A DNA stretch of 64,000 nucleotides, taken from contig NZ_ATUX01000013.1 in the NCBI RefSeq assembly GCF_000420425.1, positions 1 through 64,000 of the forward strand, read 5' to 3'. Source of the stretch: Schaalia vaccimaxillae DSM 15804. Lineage in GTDB: Bacteria > Actinomycetota > Actinomycetes > Actinomycetales > Actinomycetaceae. The translations under genes and the position numbers were made by a program. Position 1 is the first letter of the stretch. Each line of letters starts with the position of its first letter. Of this stretch, positions 7,799-16,586 are shown one piece after another. Below the pieces are notes generated by a model, which worked only from the letters and a program-made list of their open reading frames with translations, was not told the origin of the DNA and ran no database searches.

Positions 7799-8437
7799 AT
7801 GCAGCTTCATATCGCGGACCACCCGCTTATCGCCCACAAACTCACCGTCCTACGCGACCGCAACACCCCATCGGCCACATTCCGCCAACTTGTCGACGAA
7901 CTCGTCACCCTCCTGGCCTATGAGGCAACACGAGATGTTGCAGTTTCCGATACTCCCATCGAAACCCCGGTGGCCCCAACCATCGGCAAGACGCTGTCCG
8001 AGCCGCGCCCCATCGTTGTGCCCGTTTTACGTGCCGGTCTGGGCATGCTTGAAGGCATGACGCGTATGCTGCCGACTGCCGAAGTTGGCTTCTTGGGGAT
8101 GCGCCGTGATGATGACACCCTGGAGATCGAGACCTACGCAAACCGTCTGCCTGATGATCTGTCGGGGCGTCAGTGTTTCGTGCTCGACCCGATGCTGGCT
8201 ACCGGCCACACCATGGTTGCCGCTACGAATTACCTGTTTGAGCGTGGCGCCAGGGACGTTACCTGCGTGTGTATCTTGGCTGCTCCCGAAGGAATTAAGA
8301 CTCTCGAGGATGCGATCGGCGACCGTGCTGACGTCAAGGTTGTTGTTGCTGCTGTTGATGAGCGTCTCAACGAGAAGTCGTACATTGTCCCTGGTTTGGG
8401 TGACGCGGGCGACCGCCTTTATGGGATTGTCGACTGA
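7799..8437 (+). CDS. upp: Uracil phosphoribosyltransferase
   Basis: Upp converts uracil and PRPP to UMP in pyrimidine salvage. The length (212 aa) is typical. The type I PRTase PRPP loop is [11 protein letters not shown] (about residues 129-139). [12 protein letters not shown] and the C-terminal uracil-binding PGLGDAGDR are also conserved. Uracil made from cytosine by the codAB products elsewhere in the window would feed this enzyme. Confidence 0.96.
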   Translation: MQLHIADHPLIAHKLTVLRDRNTPSATFRQLVDELVTLLAYEATRDVAVSDTPIETPVAPTIGKTLSEPRPIVVPVLRAGLGMLEGMTRMLPTAEVGFLGMRRDDDTLEIETYANRLPDDLSGRQCFVLDPMLATGHTMVAATNYLFERGARDVTCVCILAAPEGIKTLEDAIGDRADVKVVVAAVDERLNEKSYIVPGLGDAGDRLYGIVD

Positions 8438-8540
8438 CGCGGTTTTCTGAGCAGTTGGGCTGAATTCGGTCATAACTGTTCACGAGGACGCGCCTCCTTT
8501 GCTGGTTTTCCGGTTCCGGGGGCGCTGTCGTTTTCTGCGG

Positions 8541-8582
8541 TGGGCGTCCCTCGCGGAAGTTATGGGCGTCCCTCGCGGGGGA
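8541..8582 (+). repeat. 22-bp tandem repeat array 5 (2 units)
   Basis: Two near-perfect units (GGGCGTCCCTCGCGGAAG) lie between upp and tadA, about 75 nt before the tadA -10 box. Confidence 0.85.
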
Positions 8583-8658
8583 TGTTTGGAGGGAGTCCGG
8601 ACACCCTGGGAAGACCCTGATCTTGGTGGGAAAGTCTTGTCGGGGCTCAGCGTACCGG

Positions 8659-8664
8659 TACGCT
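8659..8664 (+). promoter_or_regulatory. -10 box of leaderless tadA promoter
   Basis: TACGCT is followed by 6 nt and GTG 8671. No ribosome binding site is visible, which favours GTG 8671 over ATG 8680. Confidence 0.5.
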
Positions 8665-8670
8665 TGGACC

Positions 8671-9594
8671 GTGACTCCAATGGACCGTTATCGAGAAGCG
8701 ATGAGCCGCGCACTTTTCTTGGCGAACCGCGCTCGAGAATCTGCGGATGTGCCAGTTGGCGCCGTCGTCATTGACTCGCTAGGCCGTATCGTCGGCAAAG
8801 GTTGGAATTGCCGTGAATCCGACCATGATCCCGCGGGACATGCTGAGATCGTTGCGCTGCGCGAAGCCGGAAAAACTCTAAAACGCTGGAACCTGGTGGG
8901 CTGCACCTTGGTTGTCACGTTGGAACCGTGCACGATGTGCGCTGGCGCCGCCATCGCGGCACGCGTCGATCGGGTCGTTTTCGGCGCATGGGACCCTAAA
9001 GCCGGAGCAGCAGGATCACTACGCGATGTTTTGCGCGACTCGCGACTCAACCATTCGCTAGAAGTGATCGGCGGAGTCCTGGGTCAAGAGGCCACCGTCC
9101 AACTCCGCGCGTTCTTTGAGAGCCGCCGTGAGCATGCTGCTGAGGCGACTGGGCGCGCGGCGCTTGCGGACGCACCCGCGAAGGTTCCTGCATTTGAGAC
9201 TGTTAAGGGCTGGGCTGATCACAAGGATGCTGATGGTCACGAGGACGCAGCAGCTGCAACGTCCGGCAGAAAAATCCTTAAGGAAACCGAGGTTCAAGGA
9301 ACCAAAGCAAAAGTGGTTGGGCCTACGCGGCTTGAGCCAGAAGATACCGAGCGAGAACCGATTGAGTTGACGCAAGTTTGCTTAGAACAGGCTGGGGCGG
9401 AAGCGGTTGCGTCGACGGAGGTTGACTTAGAGCAGGCTGAGTCAGAATCGGTCGATTTGACGCAGGTTGGCCCAAAATTGCCCGAGCTGAAAGCATCTGA
9501 TCTCCAACCATCTCAGCCGGCGGCGCCCTCGTTCACTATGACAGCGGCGGGGATTCCTCTGCGAAGTCGGCGACGCCGCAACGCTCGGCACTAA
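8671..9594 (+). CDS. tadA: tRNA-specific adenosine deaminase with C-terminal extension
   Basis: TadA deaminates A34 of tRNA-Arg(ACG) to inosine. The first ~155 residues hold the deaminase: HAE (zinc ligand plus proton-shuttle Glu) in AGHAEIVAL, and PCTMCAG with two zinc Cys. Bacterial TadA is usually 150-180 aa. This one has ~150 extra residues, acidic and low in complexity, with a recurring pattern of Leu/Thr-Gln-Val and Leu-Glu-Gln-Ala blocks, ending in an Arg-rich SRRRRNARH. The extension has no domain I recognise; it may bind nucleic acid or be disordered. The start is uncertain between GTG 8671 and ATG 8680. Confidence 0.92.
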   Translation: MTPMDRYREAMSRALFLANRARESADVPVGAVVIDSLGRIVGKGWNCRESDHDPAGHAEIVALREAGKTLKRWNLVGCTLVVTLEPCTMCAGAAIAARVDRVVFGAWDPKAGAAGSLRDVLRDSRLNHSLEVIGGVLGQEATVQLRAFFESRREHAAEATGRAALADAPAKVPAFETVKGWADHKDADGHEDAAAATSGRKILKETEVQGTKAKVVGPTRLEPEDTEREPIELTQVCLEQAGAEAVASTEVDLEQAESESVDLTQVGPKLPELKASDLQPSQPAAPSFTMTAAGIPLRSRRRRNARH

Positions 9595-9598
9595 AACG

Positions 9599-9640
9599 AT
9601 CGGCCTCAAGCATTGGCATGGAACCAAGCCTGAGGCCGAT
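9599..9640. terminator. Bidirectional terminator between tadA and the regulator gene
   Basis: An inverted repeat ATCGGCCTCA / TGAGGCCGAT lies between convergent genes, with an A/T-rich flank on each side. Confidence 0.7.
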
Positions 9641-9665
9641 AGTTATTTGATTGCTGGATTGGGCT

Positions 9666-10406
9666 TTAGGCCTCATCCATTTCGGCAGTGGGATGTGCGA
9701 CGAGGACGAGGTTGAGCGGGTTGTCGGGATCGGGTTCGATTTGGTTGTCGATAAAGCGGCCGAATCGGCGTGACAGGAAGCCGTCCACCATGCCGATGCG
9801 CGCCTGCAGGGCGAATCGGTTGGGGTTGGACGGTTCCACTACGGGAGAGGTCAGCAGGACTAGTGTCTTGGGGTCTGATGATTCGCGTGTGGCTCCCAGG
9901 CCCATTCGACGCAGGCAGGTCCGCGTTTCGTTGAGGAACTCTGCGTAGTTGAAGTGTGCTGGAAGTTCGTCGTATTGGTCGAGGCGTTCGACGTTCATGT
10001 AGTTGAGTGCCTCAATACCCCAGTTGACGCCGATCTGATGGGCTGCGGCCATCGCAGCGTCCTCGTCGAGGCTTTCGAGCCATGTGAAAACTGCGCGAGA
10101 GAAGTGTTTGAGCGTTAAGGCGACGAACATGGGATGGGGTGGCAGAATCGTTGAGTATCCGATGGCGGGGCGTCCGCGACCTTTGGTTGGCATACGTTCG
10201 GAGGTGACGATGTCCGCTTTGATGAGTGCCTCAAGGGTTTCCCGCACTGAGGACACGTGCAGGCCAAGCTCTTTGGCGAGCATTGGAACGGTAACGGGTT
10301 CGCTGTGGCGGCCGATCTGAGTGAAGAGTGCTTGTTGTGCGGGGGTGAGGCGGCTGAGCACCTTGGTGAAGTCGGTGAGTCCCAGGGGAGTGTTGTGTGC
10401 GGTCAT
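9666..10406 (-). CDS. Winged-helix transcriptional regulator, ArsR/MarR-like
   Basis: The product is 246 aa. Residues ~20-90 form a winged helix: VTVPMLAKELGLHVSSVRETLEA is the recognition region, followed by a wing with KGRGRPAIGY. The GRP-hairpin is shared with SufR-like and HTH_20 regulators. The C-terminal ~140 residues contain no Cys cluster, so it does not look like an iron-sulfur sensor. It is transcribed away from glpD across a long AT-rich gap that probably holds its operator. The ligand is unknown. Confidence 0.75.
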   Translation of the reverse strand: MTAHNTPLGLTDFTKVLSRLTPAQQALFTQIGRHSEPVTVPMLAKELGLHVSSVRETLEALIKADIVTSERMPTKGRGRPAIGYSTILPPHPMFVALTLKHFSRAVFTWLESLDEDAAMAAAHQIGVNWGIEALNYMNVERLDQYDELPAHFNYAEFLNETRTCLRRMGLGATRESSDPKTLVLLTSPVVEPSNPNRFALQARIGMVDGFLSRRFGRFIDNQIEPDPDNPLNLVLVAHPTAEMDEA

Positions 10407-11013
10407 GTTCGTTCTTCTTCGGTCTGTGTCTTGGAGATCGGTATTGCTGATGAGCCGGGTGTGGAGCGACCCTGTTAATTACTTCAAGGTGTTCCTGCTT
10501 GGAATTGTTGGATGAGTCATAAGAATACGGTGAATTTTTGTAAGAAAATTAACCGTTTATTCAGAATGTTTTGCGCTTATCCCACTTAATTAAAGCCTTG
10601 TTGAATTTTGAAAACTTTGTGTTGTTCGAGGGTTTGTTCCTTGGTGGGGAGGGTTTTAACTTGGTGGGGAGGCGGATTATCTAGGGTTGCAGCACTGTAA
10701 TCGGCAGTGCTGGACGGACTGTGCTTGGGCGATGTGATTGCTATTTAGTGATCAACCGTTCGGTTTGCATTTCTGAGCAACTTGTAGAGTGATGTTTGTC
10801 ACTTTGTAAATTGCTTACTGTAGTTAAGGCTCACCTACTTGAATTGAGCATGATGTCAGTTTTTGAAAGTTGAGTCGCACATTTGTGTTAATAAGTTGCA
10901 CGCCTGTGCGAAGTTGGCGAGGCTGGATCTACCCGGCAGACCAAACCTGCCCACTTCAACGACGAATCGGACTCGTCAGAGTGCAAAGAGACAAAGAGAA
11001 CAAGGAGCCAAAG
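10407..11013. other. Long AT-rich intergenic region
   Basis: This ~600-nt gap between divergent genes is visibly poorer in GC than its surroundings, especially 10490-10870. It contains a DtxR-like palindrome (10820-10838) and T-rich tracts. No supported coding frame was found. It probably holds regulatory sites for glpD and the regulator gene; an untranslated RNA cannot be excluded. Confidence 0.5.
10820..10838. promoter_or_regulatory. Weak DtxR/IdeR-like iron box
   Basis: GTAGTTAAGGCTCACCTAC matches the consensus TTAGGTTAGGCTAACCTAA at 14 of 19 positions. It is weaker than the box at 27262-27280. Confidence 0.35.
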
Positions 11014-12747
11014 GTGGCTAACCCCAACCTCGCCGACACAACACTCAACACCCGCCAACGCCAAGACGCCCTCGACTCAATGACCAATGCCGAAGGCCTC
11101 GACGTCCTCGTCGTCGGCGGTGGTGTCACAGGAGCTGGGATTGCCGTAGACGCCGCATCGCGAGGCCTGCGTACAGCCATCGTCGAAATGGGCGACTGGG
11201 CATCAGGAACCTCATCCTGGTCCTCCAAACTCGTCCACGGTGGCCTGCGCTACCTCTACCAACTCGACTTCGCCCTCGTACATGAAGCCCTGACCGAACG
11301 CGGTCGGCTCCTGGAAACGACAGCCCCCCACCTCGTCAAAGCCCAACCTTTCCTCTGGCCACTCAAACACCAATACGAACGCTCATACTCCGCGATCGGC
11401 GTTGGCATGTACGACGCCCTCGCAATCGCCGGAGCCCGCGGCAAGAAAACCGTGCCCGTGCAAAAGCACCTCGGTAAAAAAGGAACACGCGCCCTCGCGC
11501 CCGCCCTCGACTCGACCAAACTCGCAGGAGCCATCCGCTTCTACGACGCCCGAGTCGACGACGCACGCCTTGTCCTCGCCCTCGTACGAACCGCAGTCGG
11601 CCTGGGAGCCATGGCCGCCAACCGCGCCAAGGTCACCGGATTCATCAAAGACGCCCAAGGCGGAGTTGAAGGCGCCTACATCACCGACCTCGAAACCGGC
11701 CAAGAACGCGAAATCCACGCCAAGCAGGTCATCAACGCCACCGGAGTGTGGACCGAAGACACCCAAGACCTGGCCACCTCGGACGGCGGCCTGAAAGTCT
11801 TGGCCTCCAAAGGCATCCACATTGTTGTGCCCAAGGAAGCAATCGACGCCGAAACCGGCATCTTCCTGCGCACCGAAAAATCCGTGCTCTTCATCATCCC
11901 GTGGCCGCGCTACTGGGTGATTGGAACCACCGACACCCCGTGGGAACACGATGTCGCCAAACCCGTTGCCACCAGCGCAGACATCGACTACGTCATCAAC
12001 CACGCAAACGAGGTGCTCTCCAAGCCCATCTCGCGCGACGACGTCATTGGCGTGTACGCGGGATTGCGCCCCCTGCTCCAGCCCAAGCTGCGCCCCGGCG
12101 CCGAAGCCTCCTCTACAAAAGTGTCGCGCGAACACACCGTCACTCGCATTGTTCCGGGCCTGACCGCCATCGCCGGCGGCAAACTCACCACCTACCGAGT
12201 CATGGCCGAGGACGCCGTCAACCACGCCCTCGGGGAAGCCAAAGCCAAAGCAACGCCCTCTAAGACCGCGACGTTGCCGCTGGTTGGAGCCCGCCGCTAT
12301 CACGGCCTGGCCGACCGAGCCGGCGAAATTGCGCGCGCCCGCGGCTGGACGCTCGAGCGAGTCCACCACCTACTTGACCGCTACGGCGACGAAGTCGTGG
12401 ACCTGCTTAAAGTTATTGACGAGGGTGCGGACGCGAAGCTGGCCGAACCGTTAGAGGCCGAGCCGGCCTTCTTACGTGCCGAGGTCGCGTGGGCGGTGAC
12501 TCACGAGGGCGCGGCCCACCTTGATGACGTGCTGCTGCGACGAGTCCGCCTCGACATTGAACAGCGTGACCACGGTCTGGCAGCTTGCGACGAGATCGCC
12601 GAGATCATGGCTCCTCTGCTCGGATGGGACGAGGAAACTGTCGACGCTGAGAAGCTGGCGTATGCCGAGCGCGTTGAGCAGGTTCTGGCTGCCGAAGCCG
12701 AAGCCGCTGACGCCGCCGCCGTCGCCCACATTGAGGGAGCTATCTAA
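11014..12747 (+). CDS. glpD: Glycerol-3-phosphate dehydrogenase (FAD-dependent)
   Basis: GlpD oxidises glycerol-3-phosphate to DHAP and passes electrons to quinone at the membrane. The product (577 aa) has the Rossmann FAD motif VVGGGVTGAG (about 33-42), then GTSSWSSKLVHGGLRYL, a family signature, and a C-terminal cap domain. I chose GTG 11014 because AAGGAG lies 7 nt upstream and the FAD domain then starts at the usual distance; the frame is open to 10870 but without family sequence. No glpF or glpK is adjacent. It converges on nhaC, separated by a long hairpin. Confidence 0.94.
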   Translation: MANPNLADTTLNTRQRQDALDSMTNAEGLDVLVVGGGVTGAGIAVDAASRGLRTAIVEMGDWASGTSSWSSKLVHGGLRYLYQLDFALVHEALTERGRLLETTAPHLVKAQPFLWPLKHQYERSYSAIGVGMYDALAIAGARGKKTVPVQKHLGKKGTRALAPALDSTKLAGAIRFYDARVDDARLVLALVRTAVGLGAMAANRAKVTGFIKDAQGGVEGAYITDLETGQEREIHAKQVINATGVWTEDTQDLATSDGGLKVLASKGIHIVVPKEAIDAETGIFLRTEKSVLFIIPWPRYWVIGTTDTPWEHDVAKPVATSADIDYVINHANEVLSKPISRDDVIGVYAGLRPLLQPKLRPGAEASSTKVSREHTVTRIVPGLTAIAGGKLTTYRVMAEDAVNHALGEAKAKATPSKTATLPLVGARRYHGLADRAGEIARARGWTLERVHHLLDRYGDEVVDLLKVIDEGADAKLAEPLEAEPAFLRAEVAWAVTHEGAAHLDDVLLRRVRLDIEQRDHGLAACDEIAEIMAPLLGWDEETVDAEKLAYAERVEQVLAAEAEAADAAAVAHIEGAI

Positions 12748-12770
12748 GCGCTCCCTCTCCCCCGCTCTTT

Positions 12771-12844
12771 CGCCGAGAGCAGACCTTATGGTCGTTTTTG
12801 GCCTAAAAACCGGCCATTTTCGACCATAAGGTCTGCTCTCGGCG
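12771..12844. repeat. Long hairpin element, copy 1 (bidirectional terminator-like)
   Basis: Perfect 24-bp inverted arms (12771-12794 and 12821-12844, core GAGCAGACCTTATGGTC) enclose a 26-nt loop with its own small GGCC stem. It lies between convergent glpD and nhaC. A near-identical copy is at 22047-22120. Confidence 0.9.
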
Positions 12845-12874
12845 GGCGGGGGGATCGCTGGAAAGACTAAGAGA

Positions 12875-14452
12875 TCAGGCTGCGCGAGCGGCCTCGTACG
12901 CCGCAGCGTTACGCGATACCTCAGCCCCAGCCGGGCCCTCCTCCAACGCAGCCTTGTTCTTGTAGAAGCAGCCAATACCCGTGATCGCCAAAACCGGAGC
13001 AATCACAAAATTGATGATCTGCAAGAACATGAACGGAATGTAATCCGAATAAGCCACACCCAGCGTCGACACCATGAAAATACCGGTCGTCGTCCACGGC
13101 AACATCGGCTCAATGAAAGTGCCGTAATCCTCGATCGAACGCGACAACACGCGACGCGGAATACCAGCCTGATCGAACTTCGGACCAAAAGCCGTACCCA
13201 CCAAGAATGCGGTCGCGTACTGGTTCGAAGAGAACCCATTGATGAACGAGGACGACAGCAGAGCCGACAAAATCAGTGCTACCCGCGACTTCGCCCAGCC
13301 GAAGGCCTTGTTCACCACAACCTCCATGGCGTTGAGAACGTCCATCGCGCCAATAAACATGAACACGAACAAGGTGATGCACACGGCAGAAGCCATCGAG
13401 TACAGGCCACCGCGCGACACAATCGTCGTTGCCTGCTCGTTCAGAGCTGCACCGCCATCGGCCAGCATCTCAGGGGTAAAGCCATTCATCAGAGTCGCAA
13501 TCATGTTGGTCAACGACTGGCCCTGAACAAAAATGGCTACGACACAAGCGGCCGCAATTGAGAAAAACAGGGTCGGCAGCGGAGGCTTGCGCCAAATTGC
13601 ACCCACAATAATCACTGCTACCGGCACAAGCAGAGTAACCACAGCGCCAGCAGAGAAATTGAACTCTGCGGACAAAGCGTCAGCCGTGGGCTGCGTGTAT
13701 TCAGAAATATCGGTAGCCACCGATGCTGGAACAACAAAACCTGCCACCGCGTACAACACCGCAGCGATCAGATAAGCAGGCCCCGTGGTGTTGAGCATCG
13801 AGCGCACGTGCGAATATACGGGAATGCCCGCGCCCATTGCCGCCATGTTCGTCGTATCAGACAGGGGAGACATCTTGTCGCCAAAGTAGGCGCCACCAAT
13901 GATTGCGCCAGCCAACAAACCAAGGTTTGCTCCGGTGGCCGTGCCGACCGCAATCAACACCACGCCAATCGTTCCAGCCGAACCCCACGACGTCCCCGTT
14001 GCCAGTGAAAACACCGACGTGATGAGGAAAGCAACCAGGTAAATCCACGCCGGATTCACCAACTCCATGCCCCAGTACACGAGCAACGGAATGGTGCCCG
14101 ATGCAGTCCATGCGCCGATCAGCAGACCAATCGTCATGAGCATCCAAATGGCTGTTAACGCAGTCAGGGTGCGCTGCCCCATCTTTGCCGTGATCTCCTC
14201 GAAGGAATATCCCAGGTAGAACAGCAGACACCAGGTGCACAGGGCGCCCAAAGCGAAAGTGAATTCCAGCGGCCACGACTCAAGGTCAAAGACCATTGGG
14301 CCCAAAACCATGCCCCACAGGATCAGTGCGACAAGGAGGAGGACAGGCGCCAGTGCATGCCAGAACTTAAAGGGCTTCTTCTTGCGGCCCATCGTCTTGT
14401 CAGACTCAGGCATGCCCTCGACCGGCTGGGCGGGAGCAACATTGCTACTCAT
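12875..14452 (-). CDS. nhaC: NhaC-type Na+/H+ antiporter family transporter
   Basis: NhaC-family proteins exchange Na+ (or organic acids) for H+ or other ions. The product is 525 aa with about 11-12 membrane segments. The family landmarks TGTSWGSAGTIG and GAYFGDKMSPLSDTTN (the ion-binding Asp-Ser-Asp region) are clear. GGAG precedes ATG 14452; a longer frame to 14560 has no support. It follows the fucosidase gene on the same strand with a 123-nt gap, so the two may form an operon. If so, the transporter could move a sugar-derived acid rather than only Na+; that is inference. Confidence 0.9.
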   Translation of the reverse strand: MSSNVAPAQPVEGMPESDKTMGRKKKPFKFWHALAPVLLLVALILWGMVLGPMVFDLESWPLEFTFALGALCTWCLLFYLGYSFEEITAKMGQRTLTALTAIWMLMTIGLLIGAWTASGTIPLLVYWGMELVNPAWIYLVAFLITSVFSLATGTSWGSAGTIGVVLIAVGTATGANLGLLAGAIIGGAYFGDKMSPLSDTTNMAAMGAGIPVYSHVRSMLNTTGPAYLIAAVLYAVAGFVVPASVATDISEYTQPTADALSAEFNFSAGAVVTLLVPVAVIIVGAIWRKPPLPTLFFSIAAACVVAIFVQGQSLTNMIATLMNGFTPEMLADGGAALNEQATTIVSRGGLYSMASAVCITLFVFMFIGAMDVLNAMEVVVNKAFGWAKSRVALILSALLSSSFINGFSSNQYATAFLVGTAFGPKFDQAGIPRRVLSRSIEDYGTFIEPMLPWTTTGIFMVSTLGVAYSDYIPFMFLQIINFVIAPVLAITGIGCFYKNKAALEEGPAGAEVSRNAAAYEAARAA

Positions 14453-14575
14453 GTGTTTCTCCAGGTTGTTGAGTATTGGGAAGGGAAAAAGAATTCTTGG
14501 GATTGTGGGATTGAGCGTGAGCGACAAGGGCGAGCGGGCAGTCGTGAGAATCCCCCGCACGCCCTCGTCAATGAG

Positions 14576-15919
14576 TCACGCCAACGCCAAACGAACCACC
14601 GTCGGGCACCCGTCAGCGCGAGCCGCAGGCGAGATGAAGGACACTGACGATGCTTCCTCGGTTTTGCCAGAATTGACAGCAACTTCAGCGCCGGAAGCCA
14701 GGTCGGTAACCGACACCACCGACACGCCCTCGGGAAGAGGCAACCTGACCTCGGTGGCGCCGCCCTCGACCATTGCAAAAACCACGCCATCCTTCGACGT
14801 CAAGTGCACGCCCTCAGGCGCAGACCAGCCAGAAGCGGGGACCGTGTCATAAATTGCGTCGCCGTGATCGTCCATCCACGCGCCAATCTGCAACAGGCGC
14901 TCCTGCTGAATCACAGGGATGCGACCGTCAGCAGTTGGGCCCACATTCAAAAGGAAATTGCCGCCCTGGGACACCGTGCGCACCAGCAACGTCACCAACT
15001 CGGGAGCCGTCGCGTAATCCTCGATATTCTCCGCGCGGTTAAAACCGTAGGATCCGCCAATGCCGCGCGACTCCTCCCACGGGTGGGCGGTGCCAAAACC
15101 GTCAATGTCCTGATATTCCGTCGAATAATAATCGCCGTGATTGCCTGGCATTCCCACATGCATGCGGTCATTGACAACGACTTCATCCCTGTTGGGAGCC
15201 TCGTTGTACAGCCAACCCAGAAGCTTGCGGGTCTGGGCGTAATCTTCTGACAGGTCCCACTCGCCGCCATCGGTGTAAATCACCGACGGAGCGTAACGAG
15301 TATTGAAATCTTTCCACTGTTCTTCAAGAATCTCCGTTGGGTAATCCGCTTCGGGAATGCCGAAGAGTTCCACATCCTTTTCCGGAACGAAATGGCCTCC
15401 ATCAACCCGGTGAGAGCGGTTCGTCTCCCAATCGATCATCGAGTGATACAAGCCCATCTTCAGGCCTTCGGCTCGCACCGCATCCGTCAGGTCACCGACC
15501 AGGTCGCGGTGGGGGCCAATGTCGCCGGCATTCCAATTCTTCTTATGAGGATTACGCGTGGGCCACAAGCAATAGCCTTCGTGATGCTTAGAAGTCAGGA
15601 CCACATATCGGGCTCCGGCGCGCTTAAAAAGGTTGGCCCAACGCTGCGGATCGAAGAGTTCCGCAGTGAATTCGGGCGCGAAGTCGCGGTAAAGCTTGTC
15701 GCCGTAATGCTTGGTGTGAAAGTCGCCGTCAGCGTTGCGGTAGGGGCCGTAGACAGAGGCGTAGTACCACTCGGCGTAGGAGCCGAATTGTTCATTGGAC
15801 AGTGTGCGCCACGCAGGAACAGAGAAAACACCCCAGTGGATGAAAATGCCGAACTTGGCTTTTTGGAACCAAGGCGGGCAGGGCCGGGCGTCGAGTTCTT
15901 CCCAGCTGGGCGTTGTCAT
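14576..15919 (-). CDS. Alpha-L-fucosidase (GH29), intracellular
   Basis: GH29 enzymes release terminal L-fucose with retention. The 447-aa product starts with the catalytic (beta/alpha) barrel (WFQKAKFGIFIHWG, then TSKHHEGYCLW). The nucleophile is most likely the Asp in IYTDGGEWD (near residue 225). A small beta-sandwich of ~90 residues closes the protein. No signal peptide is present, so it acts on imported fucosides. GGGGGCTCC on the plus strand gives a GGAG-type ribosome binding site before ATG 15919. No fucose permease or catabolic genes are in the window. Confidence 0.93.
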   Translation of the reverse strand: MTTPSWEELDARPCPPWFQKAKFGIFIHWGVFSVPAWRTLSNEQFGSYAEWYYASVYGPYRNADGDFHTKHYGDKLYRDFAPEFTAELFDPQRWANLFKRAGARYVVLTSKHHEGYCLWPTRNPHKKNWNAGDIGPHRDLVGDLTDAVRAEGLKMGLYHSMIDWETNRSHRVDGGHFVPEKDVELFGIPEADYPTEILEEQWKDFNTRYAPSVIYTDGGEWDLSEDYAQTRKLLGWLYNEAPNRDEVVVNDRMHVGMPGNHGDYYSTEYQDIDGFGTAHPWEESRGIGGSYGFNRAENIEDYATAPELVTLLVRTVSQGGNFLLNVGPTADGRIPVIQQERLLQIGAWMDDHGDAIYDTVPASGWSAPEGVHLTSKDGVVFAMVEGGATEVRLPLPEGVSVVSVTDLASGAEVAVNSGKTEEASSVSFISPAARADGCPTVVRLALA

Positions 15920-16304
15920 CGGGGGCTCCTTTGCGTGATATGGGTTGGGGGGCTGGTTGGGTATGTATGCCTGCCGCCAGGCGTCGGTATTGGTTGCTCG
16001 AAGGTTGGTACTGCTATCTGGCTGCTGCTTCTTTCTTGCTGGCTGGTGTTGTTTCCTACTGTTTGTGACTGTCGATTTTTGTCTGCTCGCTGCTGTCTGC
16101 TACCACTGACAACACTGCTCATGGTCTGCGGTGGTTGTGTATGCTCGTTGTTTGCCTTAGCTGTGCGCGCGAACTATGCATGCACGCGGCTTGTGTGCTG
16201 ATGCTGCCCATTATCGCGATGTGACCATCACAGAGGATAGGTATTCCCCGTGGTTGGGAAACTGTTGACAACTTTGGAGTCGGTGTGCGGGGCATGTCTG
16301 CGCG

Positions 16305-16430
16305 ACCCGCAAAAACAGACACAGTCGTTGTTTAGCGCGCAGGCAGTCGAGCAGAAGATTGCCGGAATCTCAATGAAAGTACTTTTGCGCTGTCGCCTTG
16401 ATAACCACGACTGTGTCTGATTCTGCGGGT
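16305..16430. repeat. 126-bp inverted-repeat element, copy 3
   Basis: 24-nt arms (16305-16328 and 16407-16430) enclose a 78-nt spacer; total 126 nt. Confidence 0.9.
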
Positions 16431-16444
16431 AAAACCAGGCGGCC

Positions 16445-16520
16445 GCCTTTGTTGGGCACCTTTGCCACCCGCCTTCGTCGGGCACCTTTGCCACTCGCCT
16501 TCGTCGGGCGTCTCGCCGAT
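16445..16520 (+). repeat. 26-bp tandem repeat, about 2.6 units
   Basis: The unit GCCTTCGTCGGGCACCTTTG plus CCACYC repeats at 16445, 16471 and, degenerate, 16497. It starts 15 nt past inverted-repeat element copy 3. Confidence 0.7.
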
Positions 16521-16586
16521 GAGGCTGGGACACTGGATATGCGTCGGTGCAACCCACGCTGCGTCGACTATTGAAAGGAAATACCT

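Larger units (their letters stand above)
15920..16586. other. Intergenic region between fucosidase and oxidoreductase genes
   Basis: The gap holds the fucosidase promoter region, inverted-repeat element copy 3 (16305-16430) and a 26-bp tandem repeat (16445-16520). No supported gene is seen. Confidence 0.6.

Noticed and set aside
11383-12369. Gly/Val/Phe-rich open frame antisense to glpD
   Set aside because: It is a composition shadow of glpD with no start signals.
16287-16557. Minus-strand peptides rich in RRRVAKVP repeats
   Set aside because: They are produced by the 26-bp tandem repeat and have no start signal.
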